This document shows, piece by piece, positions 24,544 to 36,268 of a stretch of 64,000 nucleotides of DNA (positions within the stretch are counted from its first letter, which is position 1; every line of letters begins with the position of its first letter). Source of the stretch: Methylobacterium sp. WSM2598 (GTDB lineage: Bacteria > Pseudomonadota > Alphaproteobacteria > Rhizobiales > Beijerinckiaceae); the NCBI RefSeq assembly GCF_000379105.1, contig NZ_KB900609.1:6223866-6287865 (forward strand), read 5' to 3'. Under the pieces are notes generated by a model. It did not search any database. It saw nothing but the letters and a program-made list of their open reading frames with translations, and was not told the origin of the DNA. A program made the position numbers and the translations under genes.

Positions 24544-26137
24544 GCCCGTGGCCGCCGCGCCGATCGCCGCCGGGCCCTCGGCCGCCGCGCCGCCGGCCGC
24601 CGAGCCGCCCCTCGACCGCCGCCGCATGGTGGCGTTCGTCTCCATGGTGTTCGGGATGTTCATGGCGATCCTGGACATCCAGATCGTCTCGGCCTCCCTC
24701 GCCGAGATCCAGGCCGGCCTCTCGGCCTCGGCCGACGAGATCCCCTGGGTGCAGACGAGCTACCTCATCGCCGAGGTGATCTCGATCCCGCTCTCGGGCA
24801 TGCTCTCGCGGGTGCTCTCGACCCGCTGGATGTTCGTGATCTCGGCGGGCGGCTTCACGCTGATGAGCCTGATGTGCGCGACCTCGTCCTCGATCGGCGA
24901 GATGATCCTGTGGCGCGCCCTCCAGGGCTTCATCGGCGGCGGCATGATCCCGACCGTCTTCGCCTCGGCCTTCACGATCTTCCCGCCCTCGAAGCGGGGC
25001 ATCGTCTCGCCGATGATCGGCCTCGTGGCGACGCTCGCCCCCACCATCGGCCCGACGGTCGGCGGCTACCTCACCGACCTGTTCGACTGGCACTGGCTCT
25101 TCCTGGTCAACATCCTGCCGGGCCTGTGCGTCACCGTCTCGACCTGGGCGCTCGTCGATTTCGACGAGCCGAACCTCGCGCTCCTGCGCCGCTTCGACTG
25201 GGCCGGGCTCGCCTTCATGGCGGGCTTCCTGGGCTGCCTGGAATACGTGCTGGAGGAGGGCCCGCTGCACGACTGGTTCCAGGAGGAGTCGGTGTTCGTG
25301 GCCGCGCTCGTCTGCGCGGTCTCGGGGGTGCTGTTCTTCTGGCGGGCGCTGCGCGCGGACCAGCCGATCGTGGACCTGCGCGCCTTCTCGGACCGCAACT
25401 TCGCGGCCGGCTGCGCGGCGAGCTTCGTGCTCGGGATCGGGCTCTACGGGCTCACCTACCTCTACCCGGTCTATCTCGGGCGGGTGCGGGGCTACTCCGC
25501 CCTGCAGATCGGCGAGACGATGTTCGTCTCGGGGCTGTGCATGTTCGTCACCGCCCCGATCGCCGGACGGCTCTCCGGCCGGGTCGATCCGCGGATCATG
25601 ATGGCGCTCGGCTTCACCGGCTTCGCGGCGGGCACCTTCCTGGTCACGGGCCTGACCAAGGATTGGGATTTCGGGGAGCTGCTGCTGCCGCAGGTGCTGC
25701 GCGGCTGCTCGCTGATGCTCTGCATGATCCCGATCAACAACATCGCCCTCGGCACGCTGCCGCCAGCCCGGATGAAGAACGCCTCCGGCCTCTACAACCT
25801 CACCCGCAACCTCGGCGGCGCGGTCGGGCTGGCGCTGATCAACACGGCGCTGAACGACCGCTGGGACCTCCACCTCGCGCGCCTGCACGAGCGCTTCACC
25901 TGGACGAACCCGCTGGTGCTGGAGCGGCTCGACGCGATGGCGCGCGGCTTCTCGGGGCTCGCCGGGGATCCGGACGCCATGGCGCTCAAGGCCATGATGG
26001 GCACCGTGCGCATCCAGGGCCTTCTGATGAGCTTCTCGGACGTGTTCCTGATGCTGACCGGGCTCTTCCTGGCCATGGCCTGCGCGACGCCGCTGATCCG
26101 GCGCCCCCGGGCGGGGGCGGGCGGCGGCGGCCATTGA
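24527..26137 (+). CDS. EmrB/QacA-type DHA2 major facilitator drug exporter
   Basis: A 536-residue inner-membrane proton antiporter with about 14 hydrophobic segments. Family motifs include FGMFMAILDIQIVSASLAEI (motif D1), WVQTSYLIAEVISIPLSGML, and ATLAPTIGPTVGGYLTD, the motif C region. The N-terminus is an Ala/Pro-rich tail. It starts within emrA (17-base overlap) and ends nine bases before a strong palindrome shared with mclA. The substrate is unknown; hydrophobic compounds and drugs are typical. Confidence 0.94.
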   Translation: MPLGSEPVAAAPIAAGPSAAAPPAAEPPLDRRRMVAFVSMVFGMFMAILDIQIVSASLAEIQAGLSASADEIPWVQTSYLIAEVISIPLSGMLSRVLSTRWMFVISAGGFTLMSLMCATSSSIGEMILWRALQGFIGGGMIPTVFASAFTIFPPSKRGIVSPMIGLVATLAPTIGPTVGGYLTDLFDWHWLFLVNILPGLCVTVSTWALVDFDEPNLALLRRFDWAGLAFMAGFLGCLEYVLEEGPLHDWFQEESVFVAALVCAVSGVLFFWRALRADQPIVDLRAFSDRNFAAGCAASFVLGIGLYGLTYLYPVYLGRVRGYSALQIGETMFVSGLCMFVTAPIAGRLSGRVDPRIMMALGFTGFAAGTFLVTGLTKDWDFGELLLPQVLRGCSLMLCMIPINNIALGTLPPARMKNASGLYNLTRNLGGAVGLALINTALNDRWDLHLARLHERFTWTNPLVLERLDAMARGFSGLAGDPDAMALKAMMGTVRIQGLLMSFSDVFLMLTGLFLAMACATPLIRRPRAGAGGGGH

Positions 26138-26146
26138 CGACGGGGG

Positions 26147-26174
26147 GCGGGAGGGCGCCGCGGCGCCCTCCCGC
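26147..26174. terminator. bidirectional palindromic terminator
   Basis: A perfect 28-bp palindrome: GCGGGAGGGCGCCG (26147-26160) directly followed by its complement CGGCGCCCTCCCGC (26161-26174). It lies between the converging emrB-like and mclA genes and could end both transcripts. There is no U-tract. Confidence 0.65.
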
Positions 26175-26205
26175 TTCGCCGGCGCCAGGATCGGCGGCGG
26201 CGCCC

Positions 26206-27177
26206 TCAGCCCTTCATCGCGTCCGCCTTCTCGATCAGCGCCTCGGCCATGCGGATCGACGCGATGTCGATGAGGCGGCCGTCGAGGGAGACGGCGCCGC
26301 GGCCGGCCCGGGCGGCCTCCTCCATCGCCTGCAGGATGCGGCGGGCCTTGGTCACCTCGGCCTCGGTGGGGGTGAAGACCTCGTTGGCGAGCTCGATCTG
26401 CGAGGGGTGGATCGCCCACTTGCCCTCGAAGCCGAGCACCGCGCAGCGCTTGGCCGCCGCCTTGAACCCGTCCGGATCGCTGAAATCGCCGAACGGCCCG
26501 TCGATCGGGCGCAGCCCGTAGGCCCGGCAGGCGACCAGCATGCGGTTCTGGGCGAACAGCCACGGGTCCTGCCAGTGGGTCTGGCGGCCGCCCTCGGCGT
26601 CCTTGTCGGTCAGCACCGCGTAATCCGGGTTGACGCCGCCGATCACCGTCGAGCGGGCCCGCGTCGAGGCCGCGTAATCGGCCACCCCGAACGACATCGC
26701 CTCCAGGCGCTTCGAGGATTGCGCGATCGCCTCGACGTTGGCCATGCCGAGCGCCGTCTCGATCAGCACCTCGAAGCCGATCCGCTTGTCGCGCTTCTTG
26801 GCCTGCTCGATCTGGGTGACCAGCACGTCGATCGCGTAGACGTCCGCCGGCACGCCGACCTTCGGGATCAGGATCATGTCGAGGCGCGGGCAGGCCTCCA
26901 CGATGTCGACCACGTCCCGGTACATGTAGTGGGTGTCGAGACCGTTGATGCGGATCATCATGGTCTTGCTGCCCCAATCCAGGTCGTTGAGGGCCTGGAT
27001 GATGTTGCGGCGGGCCTGCTCCTTGTCGTCGGGCGCGACCGCGTCCTCGAGATCGAGGAAGATGACGTCCGCCGCCGACTTCGCCGACTTCTCCATGAAG
27101 GTCGGATTCGAGCCCGGCACCGCGAGTTCGGAGCGGTGCAGGCGGGCCTTGGCCTGCGGGATCAGGGTGAAGCTCAT
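26206..27177 (-). CDS. mclA: malyl-CoA lyase
   Basis: Cleaves malyl-CoA to glyoxylate and acetyl-CoA, the last step of the serine cycle. It has 323 residues, the HpcH/HpaI (CitE-like) TIM barrel. Visible motifs are RSELAVPGSNPTFMEKSAKS, VIFLDLEDAVAPDDK, FEVLIETALGMANVEAI with the metal-binding Glu, and MSFGVADYAASTRAR. AIHPSQI is near the C-terminus. It follows ppc on the same strand after 43 bp and is the last gene of the serine-cycle block, ending at the shared palindrome. Confidence 0.97.
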   Translation of the reverse strand: MSFTLIPQAKARLHRSELAVPGSNPTFMEKSAKSAADVIFLDLEDAVAPDDKEQARRNIIQALNDLDWGSKTMMIRINGLDTHYMYRDVVDIVEACPRLDMILIPKVGVPADVYAIDVLVTQIEQAKKRDKRIGFEVLIETALGMANVEAIAQSSKRLEAMSFGVADYAASTRARSTVIGGVNPDYAVLTDKDAEGGRQTHWQDPWLFAQNRMLVACRAYGLRPIDGPFGDFSDPDGFKAAAKRCAVLGFEGKWAIHPSQIELANEVFTPTEAEVTKARRILQAMEEAARAGRGAVSLDGRLIDIASIRMAEALIEKADAMKG

Positions 27178-27220
27178 ACGGTGGTACTCCTTCGGGGAAA
27201 CGGGCGGGGGAACGGAGCGA

Positions 27221-29983
<2,763 letters not shown>

Positions 29984-30060
29984 CGTCGGCCTCTCGGGAC
30001 AGGGGGGCCGGGGCCGCCCCGCCTGCGGCGAGGGGGCGGCCCCGAATGGTCGCGCGGCGA

Positions 30061-30130
30061 CCCGGGAAGGTCGCTGGCGACCCGGGAAGGTCGCTGGCGA
30101 CCCGGGAAGGTCGCTGGCGACCCGGGAGGG
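30061..30130. repeat. 20-bp tandem repeat between mtkB and ppc
   Basis: Three perfect head-to-tail copies of CCCGGGAAGGTCGCTGGCGA (30061-30080, 30081-30100, 30101-30120) and a partial fourth. On the minus strand this is transcribed between the mtkB stop and the ppc start. The units contain the palindromic core CCCGGG. Confidence 0.95.
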
Positions 30131-30156
30131 TTGCGGGCCGGGCCGCGCGGACTTCC

Positions 30157-31056
30157 TCAGGCCGCCTTGCGGCGGGTCGCCATGACCTTGGCCATGGTGG
30201 AGCCGAACTCGCCCGGGCTCGGGGCGACGGTGAGCCCGTAGGAGCGCATGATCTCGGCCTTCTCGGCGGCGCTGTCGCCGACCGCCGAGATGATCGCGCC
30301 GGCATGGCCCATGCGGCGGCCCTTCGGGGCGGTGAGGCCCGCCACGAAGCCGACCACCGGCTTCGACATGTTGTCCTTGATCCAGGCCGCGGCCTCGGCC
30401 TCCTGCGGGCCGCCGATCTCGCCGATCATCAGCACCGCGTCGGTCTCCGGATCCTCCTCGAACAGGGCGAGGTGGTCGAGGAAGGAGGAGCCGTTGATCG
30501 GGTCGCCGCCGATCCCGACCGAGGTCGAGATGCCGAGGCCCACCGCCTTCATCTGCGAGGCCGCCTCGTAGCCGAGGGTGCCGGAGCGGGAGATCACCCC
30601 GACATTGCCCTTCAGGTAGATGTGGCCGGGCATGATGCCGAGCATCGACTTGCCGGGCGAGATGATGCCGGCGCAGTTCGGCCCCACCACCATCGAGCGG
30701 CGCTCCTTGGGGTAGCGCTTCAGGTAGCGCTTCACCCGCATCATGTCCTGGGCCGGGATGCCGTCGGTGATCGAGCAGATCAGCCGGATGCCCGCATCGG
30801 CCGCCTCCATGATGGCGTCCGCCGCGAAGGGCGGGGCCACGAAGGTGATGCTGGTGGTGGCGCCCGTCTGCCTCACCGCCTCCTTGACGGTGTCGAAGAC
30901 AGGAATGCCGAGGTGGCTGCGCCCGCCCTTGCCGGGGGTGACGCCGCCGACGACGTTCGAGCCGTACTCGATCATCTCCTTGGCGTGGAAGCTGCCCTTG
31001 TCCCCGGTGATGCCCTGGATGAGGATCGGGGTCTTCTCGTCGATCAGGATGCTCAT
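30157..31056 (-). CDS. mtkB: malate--CoA ligase (malate thiokinase) subunit alpha
   Basis: With MtkA it converts malate, CoA and ATP to malyl-CoA. It has 299 residues and is homologous to succinyl-CoA synthetase alpha (SucD). The N-terminal CoA-binding fold has LIQGITGDKGSFHAKEMIEY, and the phosphohistidine is His251 in GRRMGHAGAI. GGVTPGKGG and GPNCAGIISPG are family motifs. The malate rather than succinate assignment rests on its position between mtkA and ppc in the serine-cycle cluster. It starts 23 bp after the mtkA stop. Confidence 0.96.
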   Translation of the reverse strand: MSILIDEKTPILIQGITGDKGSFHAKEMIEYGSNVVGGVTPGKGGRSHLGIPVFDTVKEAVRQTGATTSITFVAPPFAADAIMEAADAGIRLICSITDGIPAQDMMRVKRYLKRYPKERRSMVVGPNCAGIISPGKSMLGIMPGHIYLKGNVGVISRSGTLGYEAASQMKAVGLGISTSVGIGGDPINGSSFLDHLALFEEDPETDAVLMIGEIGGPQEAEAAAWIKDNMSKPVVGFVAGLTAPKGRRMGHAGAIISAVGDSAAEKAEIMRSYGLTVAPSPGEFGSTMAKVMATRRKAA

Positions 31057-31079
31057 GACACGTCTCCGGGATCTCGGGG

Positions 31080-32258
31080 TCAGGCCGCCGCGCGGGTGCC
31101 CTTGACGGCCTGCACGGCCTTCTGGGCGGCTTCCGTCAGGGTGTCGGCGGTGATGAGGTCGAGCCCGCTCTTCTCCAGGATGGCCTTGCCGGCCTCGACG
31201 TTGGTGCCGGCGAGCCGGACCACCAGCGGGACGCCGATCTGGACCTCCTGGGCGGCCTGGATGACGCCCTGGGCGATCCAGTCGCAGCGGTTGATGCCCG
31301 CGAAGATGTTGACCAGGATCGCCTTCACGTTCGGGTCCGAGAGGACGAGGCGGAAGGCGGTGGCGACGCGCTGGGGGCTCGCGCCGCCGCCGACGTCGAG
31401 GAAGTTCGCCGGCTCGCCGCCCGCGTGCTTGATCATGTCCATCGTCGCCATGGCGAGGCCCGCCCCGTTGACGATGCAGCCGATCTCCCCCTCGAGGCCA
31501 ATGTAGTTGAGGTTGTGCTCCGCGGCCTGCGCCTCGCGCGGGTCGCTCTGCGAGGGGTCGTACATGTCCGCGATGGTGCGGCGCCGGAACAGCGCGTTGT
31601 CGTCGAACGACATCTTGGCGTCGAGGGCCAGCACCCGGTCGTCCTTGGTGACGACGAGCGGGTTGATCTCCAGCATGGTGGCGTCGCAGTCGCGGAAGGC
31701 GCGGTAGGCGCTCATGATGGTCTTCACCGCCCCGCCGACCTGCTTAATGTTGAGGCCGAGCTGGAAGGCGAGTTCGCGGGCCTCGAATTGCTGCAGGCCG
31801 ACCGCCGGCTCGACCACGACCTGGAGCAGGGCCTCGGGATCGGTGGCGGCGATCTCCTCGATGTCCATGCCGCCGCGCTGCGAGGCGATGACGCGCACGC
31901 GCTCGGCCTTCCGGTCGAGGACGAAGCCGAGATAGAGCTCGCGCTCGAACGGATCGGCGGTCTCGATGTAGACGCGCTGCACCGGCTTGCCCTCGGGGCC
32001 GGTCTGGTGGGTGACGAGGCGCTTGCCGAGCAGGTCCTTGGCCGCGTCCCGGACCTCGTTGTAGGTCTTGCACAGGCGGATGCCGCCGGCCTTGCCGCGG
32101 GCGCCCGCGTGGATCTGGGCCTTCACGGCCCAGTGCCAGCCGCCGAGTTCGGTGGCGGCGTAGACCGCCTGGTCGGGGCTGAAGGCGACCGCGCCCTTCG
32201 GGATCGGCACGCCGAAGCTCGCCAGCAATTCCTTGGCCTGGTACTCGTGGACGTCCAT
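31080..32258 (-). CDS. mtkA: malate--CoA ligase (malate thiokinase) subunit beta
   Basis: The ATP-grasp subunit that pairs with MtkB. It has 392 residues, homologous to SucC. MDVHEYQAKELLASFGVPIP is the typical N-terminus. KAQIHAGARGKAGGIRL, LEINPLVVTKDDRVLALDAK and the C-terminal FLDVGGGASPQRV mark nucleotide-binding and catalytic regions. NIFAGINRCDWIAQGV is a late family motif. A 125-bp gap with a strong hairpin separates it from fch, so mtkA may start a second transcript unit. Confidence 0.97.
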   Translation of the reverse strand: MDVHEYQAKELLASFGVPIPKGAVAFSPDQAVYAATELGGWHWAVKAQIHAGARGKAGGIRLCKTYNEVRDAAKDLLGKRLVTHQTGPEGKPVQRVYIETADPFERELYLGFVLDRKAERVRVIASQRGGMDIEEIAATDPEALLQVVVEPAVGLQQFEARELAFQLGLNIKQVGGAVKTIMSAYRAFRDCDATMLEINPLVVTKDDRVLALDAKMSFDDNALFRRRTIADMYDPSQSDPREAQAAEHNLNYIGLEGEIGCIVNGAGLAMATMDMIKHAGGEPANFLDVGGGASPQRVATAFRLVLSDPNVKAILVNIFAGINRCDWIAQGVIQAAQEVQIGVPLVVRLAGTNVEAGKAILEKSGLDLITADTLTEAAQKAVQAVKGTRAAA

Positions 32259-32340
32259 GGTTGCCTCCTCGGGTCCGTGTGCGGGCGCGAGCGCCCGTTC
32301 CGGGAGCGGACCGCGCCCCGGTTGAAGCAGATTTCGGTTT

Positions 32341-32377
32341 TCCCTAAGGGAGCGGCTCCCGGCCCACGGCCGGGAGC
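32341..32377 (-). terminator. hairpins between fch and mtkA
   Basis: Seven bases past the fch stop is a perfect 10-bp stem GCTCCCGGCC/GGCCGGGAGC with a 3-base loop (32355-32377). Next to it is the palindrome TCCCTAAGGGA (32341-32351). There is no U-tract. It could terminate or stabilise the upstream sga-hprA-mtdA-fch message and allow different levels of mtkAB. Confidence 0.6.
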
Positions 32378-32383
32378 GGCCCT

Positions 32384-33010
32384 TCAGCTCAGCTTCGCCT
32401 TGACGACGCCGTAGGTCTTCTCGGTCAGGGCGTCGGCCCCGGAGAGAAGATCGTCCAGTTCGCGCAGGCGCCCCTCCGCGAAGTCGCGGTCGGTGATGGC
32501 CTTGGCGTTGACGAAGACGTTGAGGGCGGCGCTGCGCAGGCCCGCCTGGGCCGACAGGACCGCGACCCCCGCGTCGCTGATCACGTTGAGGTTGCCCTTC
32601 TCGGCGGTCACCGCCGCGAGGTCGATGACCTGCCGGCAGGCGCGGCAGCAGGCGAGGGGCACGTCGGTGGCCTGGCGCAGGGCGACCTGGATCGCCTCGG
32701 CCCGGGCCGCCTTCTCCTCGTCCGTGGCCTTGGGCAGGCCGTAGGCGCCCATCACCGCGTCGAAGGCGGCGACGTCGTCCGCGATCATGCCGGTGAGGCT
32801 GGCGCGCAGGGCCTCCGCCTTCTCGCGGACGCCCTTCAGCTCCTCCTCCACCTCGGCGTACTTCTTCTTGCCGATGGTGAGGTTGCAGACCATGGAGACG
32901 AGGGCCGCCCCCATGGCGCCGGAGATCGCCGCCGCCCCGCCGCCGCCGGGCGTCGGCTGCTCGCTCGCCAGCCCGTCGAGGAAATGGGCGATCGTCTCGT
33001 GCTCGGCCAT
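32384..33010 (-). CDS. fchA: methenyltetrahydrofolate cyclohydrolase
   Basis: Interconverts methenyl- and formyl-tetrahydrofolate, feeding C1 units to or from the serine cycle. It has 208 residues of the FTCD_C/cyclodeaminase fold, not FolD. The N-terminus MAEHETIAHFLDGLASEQPT is followed by PGGGGAAAISGAMGAALVSM and TIGKKKYAEVEEEL. The ATG at 33010 overlaps the mtdA stop by one base (TGATG), which favours it over the GTG one codon upstream. Confidence 0.96.
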   Translation of the reverse strand: MAEHETIAHFLDGLASEQPTPGGGGAAAISGAMGAALVSMVCNLTIGKKKYAEVEEELKGVREKAEALRASLTGMIADDVAAFDAVMGAYGLPKATDEEKAARAEAIQVALRQATDVPLACCRACRQVIDLAAVTAEKGNLNVISDAGVAVLSAQAGLRSAALNVFVNAKAITDRDFAEGRLRELDDLLSGADALTEKTYGVVKAKLS

Positions 33011-33873
33011 CACGCCATCTCTTTCGCCAGGGCGTAGATCTGCTCGGCGTCGAGCAGCGACTCGGTGCTCTCGAACAGCTTGGCCACGCAGGAGCGGTGC
33101 AGCTTGAGCTTCAGCCCGCCGATCCCGAGCGCGCCGAAGGCCCTCTTGCCGTGGCGCTCCTTGCCCTTGTCCATGGCGTCGATGCCGCCGAAGCCGAGCG
33201 GCGGCTGGGCGTTGTAATCGGCGAGGAAGCGGATGCTCGCCTCGTTCGCCCAGGCCTCCTCGGGCAGGAGTTCGAGGCCGATCGCCCCGGCCGAGAACAC
33301 CACCTGGGCGCCCTTCACGACGGCGGCGCGCGAGGCCGCGTCCGGGGTCTCCAGCGCCTCGACGGCGACGCCGAAGCGCTTCTCGATCGCGCGGGCGGCC
33401 TCCTCGGCCTTGGCCCGGGAGCGGCCGGTCAGCACCACGGAGGCGCCCTCGCGGGCGAGCAGCGCCGCCGAGCGCATGCCGACCGGGCCGGTCCCGGCGA
33501 GCACCACCGCGCGGCTGTCCCTGAGCGAGCCCGCCGCCTTGGCGACGAGGGCGACGCCCGCCGCCGCCGTGGTGTTGGAGCCGTTCGAGTCCAGCATCGC
33601 CGAGACCCGGAACGGGCCGAAGAAGCGCTTCTTGACCGCCTCGAACACCGCCTCGCCGGCCGCCATGCTGCCGCCGCCGACGAAGATCGCCGTCGACTTC
33701 TTCTCCGACCCGCCGCGGGTGTAGATCGTGCCGTCGACGAGGGCGCCGACGCTCTCCGGCGTCACGCCGCCGTAGCCCGTAATGTTGTCGGCGCCGCCGT
33801 CATAGCCGACCACCGTGTCGAACACGCTCGGCATCGGGTCGGTGTCGAACTGGAACAGGAGCTTCTTCATCAT
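33010..33873 (-). CDS. mtdA: NADP-dependent methylene-tetrahydromethanopterin/-tetrahydrofolate dehydrogenase
   Basis: Oxidises or forms methylene-H4F and methylene-H4MPT with NADP, linking formaldehyde oxidation to assimilation. It has 287 residues and closely resembles Methylobacterium MtdA: KKLLFQFDTDPMPSVFDTVV, FFGPFRVSAMLDSNGSNTTA, and the Rossmann segment VVLAGTGPVGMRSAALLA. GIGGLKLKLHR is near the C-terminus. Two adjacent ATGs follow AGAGG; the first matches the known N-terminus length. It is coupled to fchA. Confidence 0.97.
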   Translation of the reverse strand: MMKKLLFQFDTDPMPSVFDTVVGYDGGADNITGYGGVTPESVGALVDGTIYTRGGSEKKSTAIFVGGGSMAAGEAVFEAVKKRFFGPFRVSAMLDSNGSNTTAAAGVALVAKAAGSLRDSRAVVLAGTGPVGMRSAALLAREGASVVLTGRSRAKAEEAARAIEKRFGVAVEALETPDAASRAAVVKGAQVVFSAGAIGLELLPEEAWANEASIRFLADYNAQPPLGFGGIDAMDKGKERHGKRAFGALGIGGLKLKLHRSCVAKLFESTESLLDAEQIYALAKEMA

Positions 33874-34000
33874 CCAACCTCTGGCCGCTGGCGCGGCTTG
33901 ACGATTCTGGCCGCTCGCGCGGCTACTCTGGCGGCCGGACGCGCCACGCGCCCGGCGCCCCGGCCGCCCCGTTGTAGCGCGCCGCGGGGCGCGCCGCGCG

Positions 34001-34939
34001 TCACTCGACCACGTTCTGCGGCCTGCCCGCCACGAAGGCCTCGATGTTGTCGACGAGCTGGTCGGAGAGGATCTGCATCGCCTCCTTGCTGGCCCAGGCC
34101 ACGTGGGGCGTGACGATCAGGTTCGGCAGGTCGAGGTCGAGCAGGATGTTGCCCTCGACCGGCGGCTCGGTGGTGAGCACGTCGAAGCCCGCCCCCGCGA
34201 TCGTGCCGTTCCTGAGCGCCTCGGCGAGGGCCGCCTCGTCCACCAGCCCGCCGCGGGCCGTGTTGATGAGGATGGCGTCGCGCTTCATCTTGGCGAACTC
34301 GTCCCGCCCGATCATGTTGCGGGTCTCGGGCGTCAGCGGCACGTGCAGCGTGATGACGTCGCTCTCGCGCAGGATCGTCTCGAAATCGACCAGGCCCTCC
34401 TGCGGGAAGACGTCGGTGGCGATGACCTTCATGCCGAGGGCCTCGGCCCGCCTGGCGATCGACTTGCCGAGCGCGCCGTAGCCGACGATGCCGAGCGTCG
34501 AGCCGGCGATGTCGCGGATCGGATAATCGAAGTAGCAGAACTGCCGCGACTTGTTCCAATCACCCCGACGGGTCGAATTCGCGTAAGGCACGATGGCGCG
34601 GCGCAGCGCGAAGATCAGCGCGACGACGTGCTCCGGCACCGTGTTGAAGGCGTAGTTGCGGATGTTGACGACGGTGATGCCCTGCTGCTTGGCGACGGCC
34701 TTGTCGACGATGTCGGTGCCGGTCGCCGCGACCGCGATCAGCTTGAGCTTGGGCAATTGGCGCAGGGTCTCGGCCCGCATCGGCACCTTGTTGACGATCG
34801 CGATCTCGGCATCGGCCAAGCGCGCGACGATCTGGTCCGGCGCAGTGACGTCATATTCCTTGTAGCTGTGCGGGAAGCTGAATTCGCGCACGCGGGCATC
34901 GAGCGTCTCGCGGTCGAGGAAGACGATCGTGTGGGACAT
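34001..34939 (-). CDS. hprA: hydroxypyruvate reductase
   Basis: NADH-dependent reduction of hydroxypyruvate to glycerate in the serine cycle. It has 312 residues, a D-2-hydroxyacid dehydrogenase. NAD-binding GIVGYGALGKSIARRAEALG is followed by INTARGGLVDEAAL and the catalytic-His region TPHVAWAS. The ATG 34939 opens MSHTIVFLDRETLDARV; the frame runs 18 codons further without similarity. A hairpin lies between it and sga (75-bp gap). Confidence 0.96.
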   Translation of the reverse strand: MSHTIVFLDRETLDARVREFSFPHSYKEYDVTAPDQIVARLADAEIAIVNKVPMRAETLRQLPKLKLIAVAATGTDIVDKAVAKQQGITVVNIRNYAFNTVPEHVVALIFALRRAIVPYANSTRRGDWNKSRQFCYFDYPIRDIAGSTLGIVGYGALGKSIARRAEALGMKVIATDVFPQEGLVDFETILRESDVITLHVPLTPETRNMIGRDEFAKMKRDAILINTARGGLVDEAALAEALRNGTIAGAGFDVLTTEPPVEGNILLDLDLPNLIVTPHVAWASKEAMQILSDQLVDNIEAFVAGRPQNVVE

Positions 34940-34977
34940 CGCGGGAATCTCCGGCTGGCCTTGCGCGGGGGAGCGGG

Positions 34978-35007
34978 GCCGCGGGCCTGGCATACCAGAC
35001 CCGCGGC
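34978..35007 (-). promoter_or_regulatory. hairpin between sga and hprA
   Basis: A 13-bp stem with one G-U wobble on the transcribed strand (arms 34978-34990 and 34995-35007, CATA/TATG loop). It starts seven bases after the sga stop and has no U-tract. It may stabilise the sga message or reduce read-through to hprA. Confidence 0.6.
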
Positions 35008-35014
35008 TTATTCC

Positions 35015-36268
35015 TCACACCCGGACGACGCCGTCGGAGTGGTTGCGGTCGAAGATGCCCGCCTCGCTCGGGCGCTTGTCCTTGGCCAGGATGGTCTCGC
35101 GGAAGTGCTTCTGGGCCGCGCCGACGCCGCTGCCCGGCTCGATCCGGATGCCGGCGTCGAGCATCGCCATCTCGGCGCCCGCCAGCGCGCCGAGCAGCAT
35201 CAGGTCGTTGAGGTCGCCGAGATGGCCGATCCGGAAGAGCTTGCCGGCGACCTTGGACAGGCCGGCGCCCAGCGCGAGGTTGTAGCGCCGGAAGGCGACG
35301 TCGATCACGTCGGCGCCGTTGACGCCCTCCGGCACCATGATGGCGCTCACCGTGTCGGAGTACCACTTGGGCTCCTTGGCGCAGAGCGTCAGGCCCCAGG
35401 CCTTCACGGCGGCGCGGCAGCCGTCGGCGAGCACGCGGTGGCGCTCGAAGACGCGCTCCAGCCCCTCCTCGAACAGGCAGGCCATGGCCTCGCGCAGGCC
35501 GTAGAGCAGGGGCAGGGCCGGCGTGTAGGGGAAGTAGCCGGTGGCGTTCGCCTTCGACATGTCGCCGAAGTCGAAGTAGACGCGGCGGCACTCGGCCGTC
35601 TTGTAGGCGGCGAGCGCCTTGGGGCTGACGCAGACGATGCCGAGGCCGGCGGGCAGCATCAGGCCCTTCTGCGAGCCGGTGATGGCGCAGTCGACGCCCC
35701 ACTCGGTGGCGCGGAAGTCGATGCTGCCGATCGAGGACACGCCGTCCACGTAGAGCATCGCCGGGTGGTTGGCGGCGTCGATGGCCCGGCGCACGGCGCC
35801 GACGTCGCTGGTCACGCCGGTGGCGGTCTCGTTGTGGACGACGAGGACGGCCTTGATGCGGTGCTCGCGGTCGGCCCGCAGGGCCTCCTCGATCCGCTCC
35901 GGATTGGCGCCGGTGCCCCATTCCTCGTCCTGGATGACGACGTCGAGGCCGACGCGCTGGGCGAGGTCGATCCAGAGCGTGCTGAACTGGCCGAAGCGCG
36001 AGGCGAGCACGCGGTCGCCGGGCGACAGGGTGTTGGTGAGCGCGGCCTCCCAGGCGCCGGTGCCGCTCGACGGGAAGATGAAGACCTGCCCGTCCTTCGA
36101 CTTGAACACCTTCTTCAGGTTCTCGAACAGGGGCAGCGTCAGGTCCGGGAACGACGACGAGCGATGGTCCTCCATCGGCACGATCATCGCGCGCTGGACG
36201 CGCTCCGGCACGTTGGTCGGACCCGGCACGAAGAGAAAGTTGCGACCCGGCCGTCTCGATCCTGCCAT
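35015..36268 (-). CDS. sgaA: serine--glyoxylate aminotransferase
   Basis: PLP enzyme that transfers the amino group of serine to glyoxylate, making hydroxypyruvate and glycine. It has 417 residues, class V aminotransferase. RNFLFVPGPTNVPERV, FPSSGTGAWEAALTN, LYVDGVSSIGSIDF and SQKGLMLPAGL are present; the PLP lysine is Lys201. The ATG at 36268 follows CTGGAGGACAAC, a strong ribosome binding site. It heads the serine-cycle block sga-hprA-mtdA-fch. Confidence 0.97.
   Translation of the reverse strand: MAGSRRPGRNFLFVPGPTNVPERVQRAMIVPMEDHRSSSFPDLTLPLFENLKKVFKSKDGQVFIFPSSGTGAWEAALTNTLSPGDRVLASRFGQFSTLWIDLAQRVGLDVVIQDEEWGTGANPERIEEALRADREHRIKAVLVVHNETATGVTSDVGAVRRAIDAANHPAMLYVDGVSSIGSIDFRATEWGVDCAITGSQKGLMLPAGLGIVCVSPKALAAYKTAECRRVYFDFGDMSKANATGYFPYTPALPLLYGLREAMACLFEEGLERVFERHRVLADGCRAAVKAWGLTLCAKEPKWYSDTVSAIMVPEGVNGADVIDVAFRRYNLALGAGLSKVAGKLFRIGHLGDLNDLMLLGALAGAEMAMLDAGIRIEPGSGVGAAQKHFRETILAKDKRPSEAGIFDRNHSDGVVRV

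Noticed and set aside
30061..30130. Possible CRISPR array
   Set aside because: The 20-bp units are directly joined with no spacers and no cas genes are present, so this is a simple tandem repeat.
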